64,000 nucleotides of DNA. Origin: Notospermus geniculatus. Taxonomy: Eukaryota; Nemertea; Pilidiophora; Heteronemertea; Lineidae. A program made the position numbers and the translations under genes. Below are positions 12,580 through 23,928 of this stretch, piece after piece. Position 1 is the first letter of the stretch. Every line of letters starts with the position of its first letter. The stretch is from positions 200,568 to 264,567 of the forward strand of contig NMRB01000724.1 of the NCBI GenBank assembly GCA_002633025.1, given 5' to 3'. The notes beneath the pieces were generated by a model. It saw only the letters and a program-made list of their open reading frames with translations, was not told the origin of the DNA and did no database searches.

Positions 12580-12670
12580 GTAAGAAAAAGGGCAGAGCTT
12601 TGCTGTTTCATGGTGTCCAAAATGAAGACTACTGTACTTCAGATACTGAAAGGTCGTGATGGTGAAGTGG

Positions 12671-12916
12671 AGCGCGGTGGCATAATGGTTAGGGCTGTGG
12701 ACTCGTGATCGGAAGTTCGCGGGTTCGATCCCCGGCCGTGCCACTCTGTAACTCTCAACTGGCCTGAAATGTCCATCGTGTGCGCTATATTGTGGCTGCC
12801 CTTTGGTTTCTACAGAAAGGTTTCTGAATCATAGGCTGGGGTAATAATGTGTGAAGCGCTTAGAGAGCGTAATACGCTATGAAGCGCTATATAAGAACTC
12901 ACCATTATTATCATTA
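12671..12916 (+). mobile_element. tRNA-derived SINE
   Basis: The head is tRNA-like. An A-box-like word TGGCATAATGG sits at 12678-12688 and a B box GGTTCGATCCC at 12722-12732. The 5' and 3' acceptor halves around agcgcgg and ccgtgcc can pair. The anticodon-loop position reads like ACTCGTGAT. The body then runs to the words gaagcgctatataag and a (ATT)n-like tail ending near 12916, a tail style common in SINEs of marine animals. It is transcribed by RNA polymerase III in principle and needs a partner LINE for movement. It is not a functional tRNA gene, because the D and anticodon stems are imperfect. Confidence 0.8.
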
Positions 12917-13138
12917 AGTGAAAAATACTGGTTTCTGAATTATTTTCCACCTATAAGGCATATTGGCGACGCTTGGTTACCTCACTGAAAGCTTGATGCA
13001 GGAGAATCTTCGCCTGGTTCAAAGAAGACGGAATGGGGAACCATGGAATCACACCATGTGTTCACAAAAAAATCATTTTCATTTCAACTTGAATGCTGTG
13101 AACCTCCAATGAAGCAGTTAATCCACATAATCTCTGGC

Positions 13139-13251
13139 CCGTATTTTAGAATGCTCTTCAACGTAAAGGAGTTCCTCAAGGCTATTGTTCTCAACAGGAG
13201 AACAATAGCCTTGAGGAACTCCTTTACGTTGAGGAGCATTCTAAAATACGG
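13139..13251. repeat. Near-perfect 54-bp-arm hairpin
   Basis: The left arm 13139-13192 and right arm 13198-13251 are reverse complements with one mismatch, separated by a 5-base loop (aacag). The outer ends are CCGTATTTTAGAATGC and its complement. Such a tight palindrome is either a very young foldback MITE or a snap-back replication product. It lies 5 bases from the next element (13257). Confidence 0.85.
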
Positions 13252-13256
13252 ACAGG

Positions 13257-13489
13257 TAGCCCTTGTTACACTACATGTACATAAAAAACACGGGGTTTTT
13301 CTGTCTACACCTGTTAAAAACGCGGTGTAATAATCCCCTCCGAGCTCGAACGGTTTTTGGAGGGCTTAATTTAGGTCCCCGTCACAAAACGTGTTGACGG
13401 GCACGGGGCCTCAGGAGGGATTTTTCAGAGCCGGGCTAGACCCGGGTGTCAAAAAACACGGGGATTTCTATGTAGTGTAACCACGGCTA
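13257..13489. mobile_element. MITE, TTACACTACAT family
   Basis: A 233-bp element with left end tagcccttgttacactac and right end gtagtgtaaccacggcta. It is the shortest member of the family seen at 245, 5103 and 6202. The interior is GC-rich with paired cccg/cggg words. No coding capacity. Confidence 0.7.
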
Positions 13490-13903
13490 GTGTCTCTTGC
13501 ATCAAAATGACTATAATCTGTTTTAAGTTCACCTGCTTCATTCAAGAGCTGTCTGCAGTACTTTATCTGAATGGAGTTTGTTGACCTACGCCAGATGAAC
13601 AAACCAATACAATGGATCTTCTCATGTAGAGTTTGAAATTGACAAAGTGGAGTTTGTACTATTGTTGAAAATGACAACGATGTTGTCAGTTCTGTGAAGA
13701 ACTTTCCACTACATCATAAACAGATGCAGTACTTGAATTGAAAGGGTTGCTACCTGGTTAGGTGTGATTGTGGACACATTGTCTAAAGCAGAACAATGGC
13801 ATTTCCTGGACGCCTTTGCCTAAGTTACCGTAATATGCATCGCCATCGCCCCCAAAACAAACAAATCAGATAATATGAACTCATCACTGTCTGATGAGTT
13901 TGA

Positions 13904-14133
13904 GGGCCGATTTAATAGACCTTTGCTAAGGTAACCATTGGTTCCACCAAGGCATGCGAAAAGTGTACAACTAAATTTTTCACCAAAAAGCCCTGTTTGG
14001 ATGGATAAGCGCTATACAGAGCTTAGAAAACAGGGCTTGTTGGTGAAAAATTTAGTTGTACATTTTTCGCACGTCTATCTATTTTTGGTGGAACCAATGA
14101 TTAGCTTATAGCAAACGTCTATTAAATTGGCCC
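13904..14133. mobile_element. Foldback MITE with long arms
   Basis: A 230-bp inverted-repeat element. Left GGGCCGATTTAATAGAC pairs with right GTCTATTAAATTGGCCC, and the arms continue through ggttccacc / ggtggaacc and caactaaatttttcacca / tggtgaaaaatttagttg. TGA precedes and TAA follows, compatible with a 3-bp target site. Non-coding. Confidence 0.7.
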
Positions 14134-14818
14134 TAAGAAAAGCAAATTCAATCAGTGAAACATCTATGGAGGAGGTGTATTCCTCATATGGCGCAATACC
14201 TGGAAGTTCCTGTAGCCTGAAGCTTCCACCCTGTAAAAATTCAGCCCCGTTGCTCTTTCAGAATTTTTAATTTTTAATTATTTCCGACAATGTGTCTTCC
14301 CGCTAACAGTGTGAGGTGGTAACACAACCACTGATTGAATAACTAATGGAAGCTATTGGTAAAATCACAAAGTCATACTTAAAAACTCTATATATCACAC
14401 TGAAAAATCACAAAAGCTTTTGTACTCATTTCCTATCAGAAACTTTCATGATTACTCAGGTGGCGAATCATATCCTACTTCCACACCTTCATGATTGCCA
14501 TTCCAAGTTCAGATACATTTGAACAAATGGGCACATTGGTCCATTAATGCTTTGAATGCCACATTTTTGTGAAGCAACACCCCCATATGTATTCAGCAAT
14601 TGTTTGCCTGGCAAGTCTCAAGGGAAACTATAATATTCTGTATTTTTCCTATCACAGGTAGAATGCAGGTGACATAATGGATGGATGGTTTTGAGTATTG
14701 TTAGGCGTCAAATCCTTTTAATCATTAGGCCTTACCTAGCCAAGATTCCAATATACTGGTGGTGACTTCGGGACTGTCTTATGAAATGTGGCATATGAAA
14801 AAAAGCTCTACCCATTGC
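14134..14818. other. No gene seen
   Basis: AT-rich stretch of nearly 700 bases with no recognisable coding region, tandem repeat or paired ends. Confidence 0.4.
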
Positions 14819-15028
14819 CATATGTGACCCGGCACAACAAAATGAGTCGGAAGTCGCACAGAAGAAGACCGAAGGTGGAACCAGACAACAACTACAGAAA
14901 TCGACAAAGTCAAATTTCACAATGGGCAGACAATCCTGAAATCATCGAACCGTTGGTGTCACCTTGGACATGTTCGGTCTTCTTCTGTGCGCATTCCGAC
15001 TCATTTTGCTGTGCCGGGTCACATATGG
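14819..15028. mobile_element. MITE with TATGTGACCC ends, copy 1
   Basis: A 210-bp element with long arms. Left CCATATGTGACCCGGCACA pairs with right TGTGCCGGGTCACATATGG, and pairing continues through AATGAGTCGGAA and the gaagaagaccga word. Related TATGTGACCC ends bound the larger nested element at 31321-32958. No coding capacity. The open frame on the plus strand through it only reflects the arms. Confidence 0.75.
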
Positions 15029-15613
15029 TTTTAAGAAAAATTTGACTTCAGGTGGATCTGCTTCCTCACCTGCAGCATTGGTAGGTACCGGGTACATGCC
15101 CTAATCATGTCAAGTCTGGTGCCGAAAGACTCAGAATGTGATAAACATGCCAATCCTATGGTCAAAACCATACCACACATTGTCAAAAATCGATCACAGT
15201 TATTAAACTAAAGAGGAGGATATATTTTTAAGTGGAGCCGTCCTTTTCAAATGTAATGTGCGTGGAGTCCAATGTCTGCCTCAAGTGGACTGAAGTCTAT
15301 CAGCAACCCAGTGTGTAGTATGACGTGTGACAACAAATTCAAGTGGTTTCTATAGTTGGGTAATCCACAACAGCTGCATTTTTAATGGAAATTTCTTGTT
15401 TTTGCAAATTTTGCCATTGGATACAATCAGCCAGCGATATTACCGTGAATTGCTTAGGGTGTGCTGCATTACAATGGGATCATCCAAAGATGGCATGTCT
15501 TCACATCGTGACTCTCCCACTCACCCCTGTAATCGTTTACATTCTTGTCGTCTGGTCTCAGTTGCGCTGAAAGGGTAATGTCGTCCTGGGTATATACAAA
15601 GATTACCCAGGAT
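15029..15613. other. No gene seen
   Basis: About 585 bases. Two overlapping plus-strand frames of 60-83 codons are unrecognised and have no splice or start context. Confidence 0.4.
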
Positions 15614-15873
15614 CTCAATCTTCACTAATACCCTGGGTGTACTTTCGGGCGCCGAACATCACCCAGCGTCGTAGTATGACACCTGGATTCGAGGTTGTCT
15701 CGCCCGTGGTCACATGACCGCCTGAAGAATGTCATGAACAAGTACCGCGGTGCGAGACCACAAGATTCCACGGGATTTCTAAATAGGACTCGTTCCTAGG
15801 CACTGATTGCGGATGCTGGGTGATGTTTGGCTACCGAAACTACACCCAGGGTATTGTTTTAGTGAAGATTGAG
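15614..15873. mobile_element. Foldback element, CTCAATCTTCACT ends
   Basis: A 260-bp element with left arm ctcaatcttcactaata and right arm ttttagtgaagattgag. Pairing extends through ccctgggtgta / tacacccaggg and catcacccagc / gctgggtgatg. The interior contains the Mendelian-like repeat of cgggcgccg and cgtggt words but no coding region. Confidence 0.65.
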
Positions 15874-16497
15874 AATGAATGAATTCGAAAGTCAAAGGGT
15901 TTGTCCATTATACTTCAATCCAGTACACTGCAAGTTTCAGCAAAGATCAAATTTATCAAACGAATCGCTTCTCAAAGCATGACAGGATGTATTCCCTGAG
16001 TGAAAACACAGACAAGCAAGCAAGTTTATCAACACGAAAGCATCTCTCACCTCGGGCTTGACTCCGCATCCGCTCAGTTTGAATGCCTGAAATAATCAGA
16101 CATGGCATGATATCGTGTGGGCTTGAAGTGTTTTTATATCAATGAATGGAATTGAGGTATTGTGAGCTGAAGTCTGGCAAGTAAACCCATCATGGTTAAA
16201 ACCAGTCAACCTAAGGCTTTGTCTGAGACTTGCCTTGAAGCAAGCAAGCAAGTTCCAGTAGGCTAATAGTTCTTTCATATTCTATTATCTACCACACAAC
16301 AAGCTTTGAGACTTAACAATACCCTCTTGGCTTCATTTTAATAAGATGCACTACTTGGCGAAAAAACAGCTGTGATAGCTACAGGAGTTAGGGTCAAGAC
16401 CAGTATTAACTGATTGAAAGTGAATTAGAAGTAGAATTTTTTGGCAGGGAGAACATTGTTTACTTAAAATGTGTTCCTGCTGTCTTGCTATTTGCAA

Positions 16498-16663
16498 TCA
16501 GGTGAATTGACAAGATACAGAATAGCACAAAATTGACACACAAAATGATAATAAGCAAGAAGTCAATCTCCAGAATTCACGAATTTTCGACCAAGTTGGT
16601 TGGGGTCGAAAATTCGTGAATTCTGGAGATTGACTTCTTGCTTATTATCAGGTGAATTGACAG
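16498..16663. repeat. Perfect 46-bp hairpin with flanking direct repeats
   Basis: Arms 16547-16592 and 16604-16649 are perfect reverse complements around an 11-base loop (aagttggttgg). A direct repeat atcaggtgaattgaca lies at 16498-16513 and again at 16648-16663. Direct repeat plus hairpin fits a template-switch or snap-back replication event rather than a transposon, because no separate target duplication is seen. Confidence 0.85.
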
Positions 16664-16877
16664 TTATAGAATGAGAACTCCTGTAGGGTACTGTCGGCAG
16701 TGATCGGTCACCTAACGGTAAATCCACGAAATCGCCGCCATTTCGCAATGCTTTGGTGTAAAACCTGAACTGGGGAAGCCCTACGATTGTCAACGTCATA
16801 ATACAACCAGCCAATCAGATCCTGGTGTCGCCATGGGGAGGTCTCATTATTTTTTTGACATGGGGATTTTCGTACAA

Positions 16878-17045
16878 CTTCGGTCGGGCTTCGGCGATCT
16901 TCGGTCGGGCTTCGGCGAACATCGGTCAGGTTGCGTCTAACTTCGGTCAGCACGTTTCTTTTTAAAAAAATGATACTCAACCTTATTTAAACAATTCAAA
17001 CATTGTTTTAACTTCATTTCAACAATTCAAATATTGTTTTAACTT
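16878..17045. repeat. Two short tandem repeats
   Basis: At 16878-16945 the word cttcggtcgggcttcggcg is repeated about three times in decayed form. At about 16988-17045 a 29-base unit containing caattcaaacattgttttaa occurs twice. Neither has a known function. The first makes a spurious charged frame (TEVRRNLTDVRRSPTE) on the minus strand. Confidence 0.7.
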
Positions 17046-17677
17046 ACTGGACCGTGCGTAGAGGCCCCAAAAATGCCATTTTAAGGTCTCAATGACTGAA
17101 TTTGCAGTCTGCAGTAATTCATAGCCTATTTCCATTTTCTTGTTCCATTCAAATAATTTGTAACATTATTTTCATGCAACAAACGTGAAACTGAATTTCA
17201 CTAACAAAGATTTAACAATGTAAATTGCAGGCAATGTTGTGCATAGGAGACCCTTTGAACAAAATACCGGTACTACACAATATGTTACAGTCTGTTCAAA
17301 TATTTGGTACATTTATTTCATGCAATGAATTTAAAATCGTAGGGACATCTGGTGGACACTGGATATGATCCTGTCCAAGTGGGGTCAGTACCTGCAGGAG
17401 GAAGGGGGAGGGCTCATGAGCAGATCGAGGGATCGTTCTAGACATGCTTGAATTTACAANTAGGAATGATCAATGTAGCAGTGACGGAAATCACAATTCT
17501 TGTTTGTAGCACTACCTTTAAAATTTAAAGAGCCAAAATTCGAATGTAGCAACCAGGTTTTAAAAAGTATGTTTTATTCGATTCCCACTAACTTAATAAT
17601 TCCCACTTTAAATAATAGAGTGTTAATTCATTATTTGTACAGATTTTCACTAATTAGGGACATTATGTTTCTTTCAG
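17046..17677. other. No gene seen; probable intron upstream of the next exon
   Basis: AT-rich, ending in a pyrimidine-rich tract cattatgtttctttcag, a good 3' splice site for the exon that follows. It contains one N at 17460. Confidence 0.4.
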
Positions 17678-19026
17678 GAAAACATCAATCCAAAACCAGT
17701 ATGTGGTCAGGGGGAACTATCTACAACTGCGGCACACAAAACGAATGCGCCAGTAAGAAGCAGTTCAGACTCGGAGTCTCCTGAATGTTCAAGCTGTGGA
17801 CCAACATCGGATGGTTTATCCTCTAACACGTTTGGATCAGTATCAGAATATAACGAGATCAGCAATGTTTCAGAGTTAAGTTTTGTGGAACATGTTTCGG
17901 TTGCTTGTGATGTACCAAATTTAGCAGAATGTGACGTGAGAAGTGACGAAACGTCATCTACATGTCCACCAGACGAAATTCACCAGTGTGCAGGTGAAGA
18001 TTCCTCGCTGGAAGGTGCATGTAACTATGTGTATGGTACAAGTGATGCACATGATGATTCTCACACATTCGCAAGGCATCAGTGGCCAGAGGACCACAGA
18101 CGAAATGCTAATTGTTTCAGACAGCCCTGGATGTTGCCTGCCTGGAGGCGCTGCACTTTGAGAGTTGTGCGGAATTCATGATTGCCTTCAAGGAGCTCAG
18201 CGTGCGTACCGGACAATAGGCGGGAACAAAGGCAAACAATGGGGGCGTGGAATTGTGGTCACAGCGATTAGGGCCGTGCTCGCTCCTTCTCAATAATACC
18301 TCCATGATGTAACTATGTGTATGGTACAACAAGTGATGCACATTATGATTCTCACACATTTGCAAGGCATCAGTGGCCAGAGGACCATAGACGAAATGCT
18401 AATTGTTTCAGACAGCCCTGGATGTTGCCTGCCTGGCAACTCGAAAATCTAACTGGCATGAAAGTTACCCAGTTTGGAAATTAGTTTGGCTACAGAATCA
18501 AGGACGATCAACCAGTCAAACTACACGTAGTTTGGATAGCTCAGCTAGGGTGTTATTGTACCGACACAAAATGCGGGCGAACCCTGATTTCAGGGACCTG
18601 GCTACTTATTTTCAAGTAGCTTTGAGGATAGCTCATGACATCTTTTGGTCGCAACTAACATGCCATTTGTTCTGCAACAACAGCATTCCAGTACTCTGGT
18701 TTGATCAGTCAACAACTGATGCTGAAAAGAATGCAGTTTACGCCAGGATGAAAGAAAGGGAATCACCTCTTCACAAGGAACTACTGTCGTTTTTAGCAGA
18801 CCCTCTAGATAATGGTCGATTACCTGTTGGAGTGTCTTTAGATTCCAAAAAAGTCAGGATCCAAAATTCTCTCGACTACGAACACCAAAAGGACGCATAT
18901 TACCCAAAAAAGGGTGGGCATTGTGTCACATTTACTACTTTAGTTGATACCACTGGAGAAGTCGTGCTTAAAATGCTTGTAGCTCTGTTTGCACTCACCT
19001 TAAACCTTTGGTTAACCTTTCCATGA
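17678..19026 (+). pseudogene. HARBI1/IS5-like transposase-derived gene, broken
   Basis: A first exon opens at 17678 after a consensus acceptor and encodes a Ser/Glu/Cys-rich segment to about 18143. The frame is then displaced by an internal duplication. A second open stretch, 18403-19026, carries two recognisable parts. One is a helix-turn-helix region of the HTH_Tnp_4 type (LLYRHKMRANPDFRDLATYF is typical) followed by IAHDIFWSQL. The other is the start of a DDE_Tnp_4-like domain (VSLDSKKVRIQNS, then YYPKKGGHCVTFTTLVDTTG). These are the N-terminal half of Harbinger/IS5-type endonucleases, including HARBI1-like host genes. The second and third catalytic acids are missing, because the frame stops at 19026. 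There is a frameshift near 18450-18500 between LENLTGMKVTQF and the HTH. I infer a decayed transposase or former host gene; it is unlikely to act. Confidence 0.65.
18019..18435 (+). repeat. Internal tandem duplication of a coding segment
   Basis: About 125 bases at 18019-18150 (words gtaactatgtgtatggtaca, ccagaggaccac, cagacagccctggatgttgc) recur at about 18308-18441, separated by about 160 unrelated bases. The copies differ at a few sites. The duplication disrupts the transposase-derived frame. Confidence 0.85.
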
Positions 19027-20042
19027 GTGAGATAAAATAACAGCATTATCAAAACGCAGAGCAAAATGCAAATAATGGCAAATAACCAGCTGAAGAAAGA
19101 AGTGCAACAGTCATAACAGGAGAATAGGTTAGGCACCTAGGCCTAAGCCTATTAGGCCTACAGAAGCAAAAAACTAACAACATGAACAATTACTGTCGAA
19201 TCAAAATCATGATCAGATTTCCTGACTTGTGGCTAGGCCTAATCATCAACAATGACCAGTTTTCTATCTATTTTGTAACTTTATTTATAGCAGTATTGCC
19301 ACTTTAGGCAAATAAATTTGTTGCCAAAACATTCCTCGCCATTTAAACTAAGAACAGAGTATATATGCAGTGACAAGACGAAATAATGAATGGTCCCAAG
19401 TCACGTGACCGAATATAGCCGCCGACCTCATTAGCAGGAGGGTTGGTTCGGTCAGTGCTGCTGTGACGTTCACAGGGTACAGATCTCAAAACGCCGCCAA
19501 AATCGTGGAATTTACACTCCAAATACACCGGAAAACACAACAACCATGTGTTCAGTATGATCTATGTCGGTTTATGGTGGTTCGTAGCAACTTGCCACCT
19601 TAGCCAAGGTAATAAATCAGTGACAATTAGGATGTACTCACCTCTGCTTTCCAAATCTCGCGCCCCGTCTACAAAAAAATGGCGGCAGGATGGGGAATCC
19701 CCATCAGGATTTGATGACGTGATACACAGAGAGTGCTGTAGACGAATAACGATGTGGTTTTTGTGTATTTGGTGGGTTTTGTTGATGTGTAAAGTGATGT
19801 CAGGCCCTGCTGACCGATGTTACCCGCCGACCGAACATGCCCGACGCTACCCTATATATATAATATTAATAACAAGGGATCTAACCAGCTAACTCCAACT
19901 CTCAGGCAGACTGGTGTTTTTAACTTCAAATCTTGCTCACAAGAAAACCCTGACACTTACCGTAGTCTATGAACGGGAAACACAGCTATTTCCACTCAGA
20001 AATTCCTCATCTTTCAGAAAAACACAACAGTTTCACCATTAA
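19027..20042. other. No gene seen
   Basis: About 1 kb. Short frames only. The palindrome-like words taggcctaagcctattaggccta sit near 19140-19160. No paired terminal repeats were recognised. Confidence 0.4.
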
Positions 20043-20512
20043 CACATTCCCCGCCATTGACGAGATTTTTCGTCAATTGCTTCAGGACGGTTCCCCGCCA
20101 TTGACGAGAATTTCCGGCAATTGTAGTTACAGCCACCAACCGATAGATGGACCCACTGGCGATCTTGTTTCACTGTGCTTTCGCCGATCTCATTGAACAC
20201 GGCCTTGAAATAGGTGGAGGTTTGTTTGTATTGTAGTGTGGTTTAAACCAACATGGCGGCGCTCGGGAGGCGTTTTCTCCATTTTTTTGCGAAAAAACGT
20301 GTGTATTTGTGAAAATACAAAGTTTTCTAAAGCTTGTGGAAAGAAAGTGGTTGGACTTAGAACAAAATGGTTTGTGGTATCAGAAATTGACATGTTCTTT
20401 GTTCCCATATCTCAAGTGATAAATTTTCTTGAGAAATTTGAAATTTGATAAAAATCGCTAAATTGCTGGCGCTGGCTAGTTACTTTTTAAAAAAATGCTG
20501 GCGGGGAATGTG
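20043..20512. mobile_element. TTAA-flanked element (CACATTCCCCGCCA ends)
   Basis: A 470-bp element with TTAA outside both ends (20039-20042 and 20513-20516) and perfect 14-bp inverted ends, CACATTCCCCGCCA and TGGCGGGGAATGTG. The word ccccgccattgacgaga is repeated just inside the left end (20050 and 20095), a subterminal repeat. The architecture fits a non-autonomous piggyBac-type element. No transposase frame is present. Confidence 0.85.
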
Positions 20513-20516
20513 TTAA

Positions 20517-21002
20517 AGGCCCCTAAAGGGTCGAAAATGCCCTTGCCTTGTTTCCTCGCGAGACCCCCCGAAATCACATCTTTGAAAAATTACTGGGACA
20601 AAAAGTGAAATTTTCACACTGTTTATGGCTAGATCTCCGCAACCATTCAACCGATCGGGACATTCTATATACCAATGGATAGCTAGGAACATGCACTAAA
20701 CCACTAACCTGGTGTCAAAAAGATTAATCCACATATCAAGAGGTTATCCGATGAATTTGTCCTATTTTCGTGCAAGATTGTCAATTAAGATACTTTCATA
20801 AGAACCGCCGTGCTGACAAGGAAGTCGCACTGAATACTCCATTAGTCGCTGATTGGTCGAAATAAAATCCCATTAAGGGTATACCAAAGTGCCAAACTTG
20901 TAAATTTATGTCAAGAAGTGGTGTCTCCAAAAGCAGGCATGGAAATAGTTTTGGTTAAGTTTGCACTGCACATCATACTCTATGAAGTACCGTCAACCGC
21001 CC
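20517..21002. other. No gene seen
   Basis: About 490 bases without a recognisable coding region or repeat. Confidence 0.4.
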
Positions 21003-21180
21003 GGGTTACTTTGAACACTTTTGAAAGAAAAATGTTAGCCATTTTTTTCCTTTGGGCTGAGGGCAAAAGATTTTGCAAAATCTCAGGACTGACTTGCACT
21101 TCCAGTATGCAAGTCGGCAGATTTCAAATTGACTTCAATAGTAACTTTTTTAAAGGAAAAGCATGTGTTCAAAGTAACCC
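21003..21180. repeat. Inverted repeat GGGTTACTTTGAACAC
   Basis: Perfect 16-bp inverted pair at 21003-21018 and 21165-21180. A third related word, gctactttgaacacc, follows at 21191. It may be the core of a small DNA element, but outer boundaries are unclear. Confidence 0.55.
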
Positions 21181-21217
21181 CCACCGAGGGGCTACTTTGA
21201 ACACCTTATTTATTTTT

Positions 21218-22290
21218 AGCTCACCGGGGTGAGCTATTACGATGGGGAAGCGTCCGTCGTCCGTCGTCGTCCGGCGTCGTCCGTCGTCGTCCGTCGTCGT
21301 CGTCGTCGTCGTGTTCCGTTAGCAGGGCACGTTTCGTAACCGCTGGGGCTGTGGATCTGAAACTTGGTACATACATAGCCCTAGGTCGCATGACCCATGA
21401 CACCAAGTTTCGGTCCGATTCGATTGTTGGCTTGGCCACCAGGTGGCCAAAACCAAAAACACAAAAAGTGCAATAACTCCTGAACTAATAACTGGATCAT
21501 CTCCAAATTTTTATCATAGGTGTATCTAATGAGGATACATGACATATGTAACGAGTTTTTGATTTGACCTACTTTTCAAGGTCACAGAGGTCAAAGTTTG
21601 ACAAAAGTGACGAACCTCTCACAGTTTGTTATTATTTCACCGAGCGACTTCATATTTTGCATAAACATGCATTGGAGGGGTACCTTCAAAAATACCAAGT
21701 TTCGGCCCGATTGGACATCCAGTATGGCCGCCAGGTGGCGTAACCTGAAAATCAAGTAAGTGCTATTACTCAGGAACGACTTGACGCAGAGGGCTCAAAT
21801 TTGATATTTACCTCCATCTAGATGACCTTTACATGCACGTCAAATTTCAGCCTGATTTGACTTCAAACATGGCCACCAGGTGGCGTAACCCAAAAATCAT
21901 CAAAGTGCTGTAACTCAGGAACGCTTTAACCCAAAGCGCTCCAATGTGCTATGTGGGCCCCTGCAGATGACCTTTATGACCATGTGAAGTTTCGGCCCGA
22001 TCGGACATCCAATATGGCCGCCAGGTGGCGTAACCCGAAAATCATCAAAGTGGTGTAACTCAGGAACGACCTGACCCAAAGCACTCCAATGTGCTATGCG
22101 GTCCCCTGCAGATGACCTTTATGTGCATGTGAAGTTCCGGCCCGATCGAACATACAATATGGCGCCAGGTGGCATAACCCAAAAATCATCAAAGTCCTAC
22201 CTGGGAGTGACTTGACCGAGATTGCTCATAACACTGATATGTACCTCCCTCTGTCATTAGACTATTATGTCCAACCCGGTGAGCACATGG
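21218..22290. repeat. AGCTCACC element with 142-bp tandem repeats
   Basis: It opens with the 18-base palindrome AGCTCACCGGGGTGAGCT (21218-21235), then a CGTCGT-rich stretch (about 21249-21311). Four or five degenerate repeats follow, each marked by the words tatggccgccaggtggcg, taaccc, aaaatcatcaaagt and actcaggaacgac. Marks sit at about 21724, 21871, 22013 and 22154, giving a period of 141-148 bases, with an older unit near 21435. I recognise the AGCTCACC start as a repeat type seen in several marine invertebrate genomes; its mode of spread is unknown to me. Non-coding. Confidence 0.7.
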
Positions 22291-22434
22291 TCCATGGACC
22301 ATTTCATTTAAAAAATAACAGTAGAAACGTGTATTTCTTTTACACAACTGTCATGACGTTTTTATCCAAGTGACTGACATGAGAAACTCAGTGCTGTCCT
22401 CGAATCTTTGTCCTGGAAAGCATACAAAAACTGG

Positions 22435-23928
22435 AGAAGGGTTCACTAGTCCGAAGGTTCAGTAGTCCGAAGGTTCATTAGTCCGAAGGTTCACTAGTCC
22501 GAAGGTTCAGTAGTCCGAAAATTAAGGTTCACTGGTCCGAAGGTTCACTAGTCCGAAGGTCCACAAGTCCGAAGGTTCAGTAGTCCGAAGGTTCACAAGT
22601 TCGAAGGTTCAGTAGTCCGAAGGTTCAGTAGTCCGAAGCTGCACTAAATCGAAGCCGCGTCCAGAAATGCGACTTTTTGTTCCGGGATTAGAGGGTGAAA
22701 GGATTAATCATTTCAAAAACGCTTCGGCACGTTAGAAAACCTCAGTCTAAACGTTTCATTCACTTCGACAGATCCAATTTTAACCCTCACATTTCCGTGC
22801 GCAAAGGACTTCAATTTTTCATAATTCAAACTGTCGCTGCTCATTGAAACGTGAAGTGTAAACAACGATACCGGTATCATTCGATGCAGAATCATGTCCT
22901 CTACAAAGGGATATAGCAGTTATTCAAAACTCTCCTCTGTGTTTATTTTATGATGATTTTTTCGAGAGTCTACTTTTTTTCTGATACACCCTGTATATAT
23001 TATTTGGAGCCGACGTCGCAGATGTTCGATCCATATAAGGCTACGCAACTACGATGGTGTCGACGTCATTGTCTGCGATCGAGGCTTGTGATTGGTTTTG
23101 AGTGGGTTTCTCTTTGGCGCTAAAACATTTCACGATTTCACGTTAGGTGAAATAATCTATCGGTGGCTCAACATCCTTTCATGCCGCACAGTATAGACAG
23201 ATGGGTCATAATCGGCGACTCTCTACAGCATCAGTCTCGGTCACCCAGTCGCTGTTTCGAATCTGGGGATCCGTGTGGCTGTACTGCGGAACGAAACGCG
23301 GCTGGCTGCGCGAGACTACATGCAGCATTGGATTCCTCCAACTACGATGCAGGATGATGCTATGTGGTTCTATGGTAATTATACATTACGCACGCCTGTA
23401 AGTGAGGTTGCATTATATTTCGGCCGAACTGGGAGTGAGTAGCGGTGCATACTGTGCGGCTGTAACAAATGTCCACAGCCGCCTGTATGTAATTCAGTCT
23501 CGTAGCTCTTGTCGGAGTCGGAAAGCATCTTAACCTCACTATTGAAATGGTCCAGAGACTAGTTGGGTGCAGTGTGCAAGAGTTAAAGGATCTACCAGTA
23601 TTAAGAAAGGGGCGATTTACAGGGTGGCCCTATAAAAATGTCCCACCTGGGACCTTATTCACAAAGCTTCCGTAACTTTGAGGGTACGCAAATCCTTTGT
23701 CAGGCTGATAGTGAACAATAGGTTGTCCGCAAAAGGACAAGTTTGCGAACTCCCGTACGTTACGTCAGCTTCGTGAATAAGGTCCCAGGGGACCTTCGGA
23801 CTAGTGAACCTTCGGACTACTGAACCTTCGGACTAGTGGACCTTCGGACTAGTGAACCTTCGGACTAGTGAACCTTCGGACTAGTGAACCTTCGGACTAG
23901 TGAACCTTCGGACTAGTGAGATGTTCCC
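22435..23928. mobile_element. Foldback element A: arms of inverted 16-bp tandem repeats
   Basis: The left arm (about 22440-22640) is about twelve copies of the 16-base unit ggttcactagtccgaa. The right arm (about 23799-23919) is about eight copies of its reverse complement. The direct repeat CAAAAACTGG lies immediately outside both ends (22425-22434 and 23929-23938), a 10-bp target duplication. Total length is about 1.49 kb. The interior has no recognisable transposase. The architecture matches foldback/TU-type elements, which have been linked to the Mutator superfamily on the basis of 8-11 bp target duplications. It contains a smaller foldback at 23646-23789. Confidence 0.85.
23646..23789. 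mobile_element. Foldback MITE nested in element A
   Basis: A 144-bp element with perfect 17-bp inverted ends CCTGGGACCTTATTCAC and GTGAATAAGGTCCCAGG, with partial pairing further in. It abuts the right tandem-repeat arm of element A and must be younger than, or captured with, that element. Confidence 0.75.

Noticed and set aside
12671-12745. A functional tRNA gene
   Set aside because: The D and anticodon stems pair poorly and a SINE body with an ATT-type tail follows.
18117-18365. Minus-strand ORF opposite the transposase-derived exon
   Set aside because: Shadow of the coding strand and of the internal duplication.
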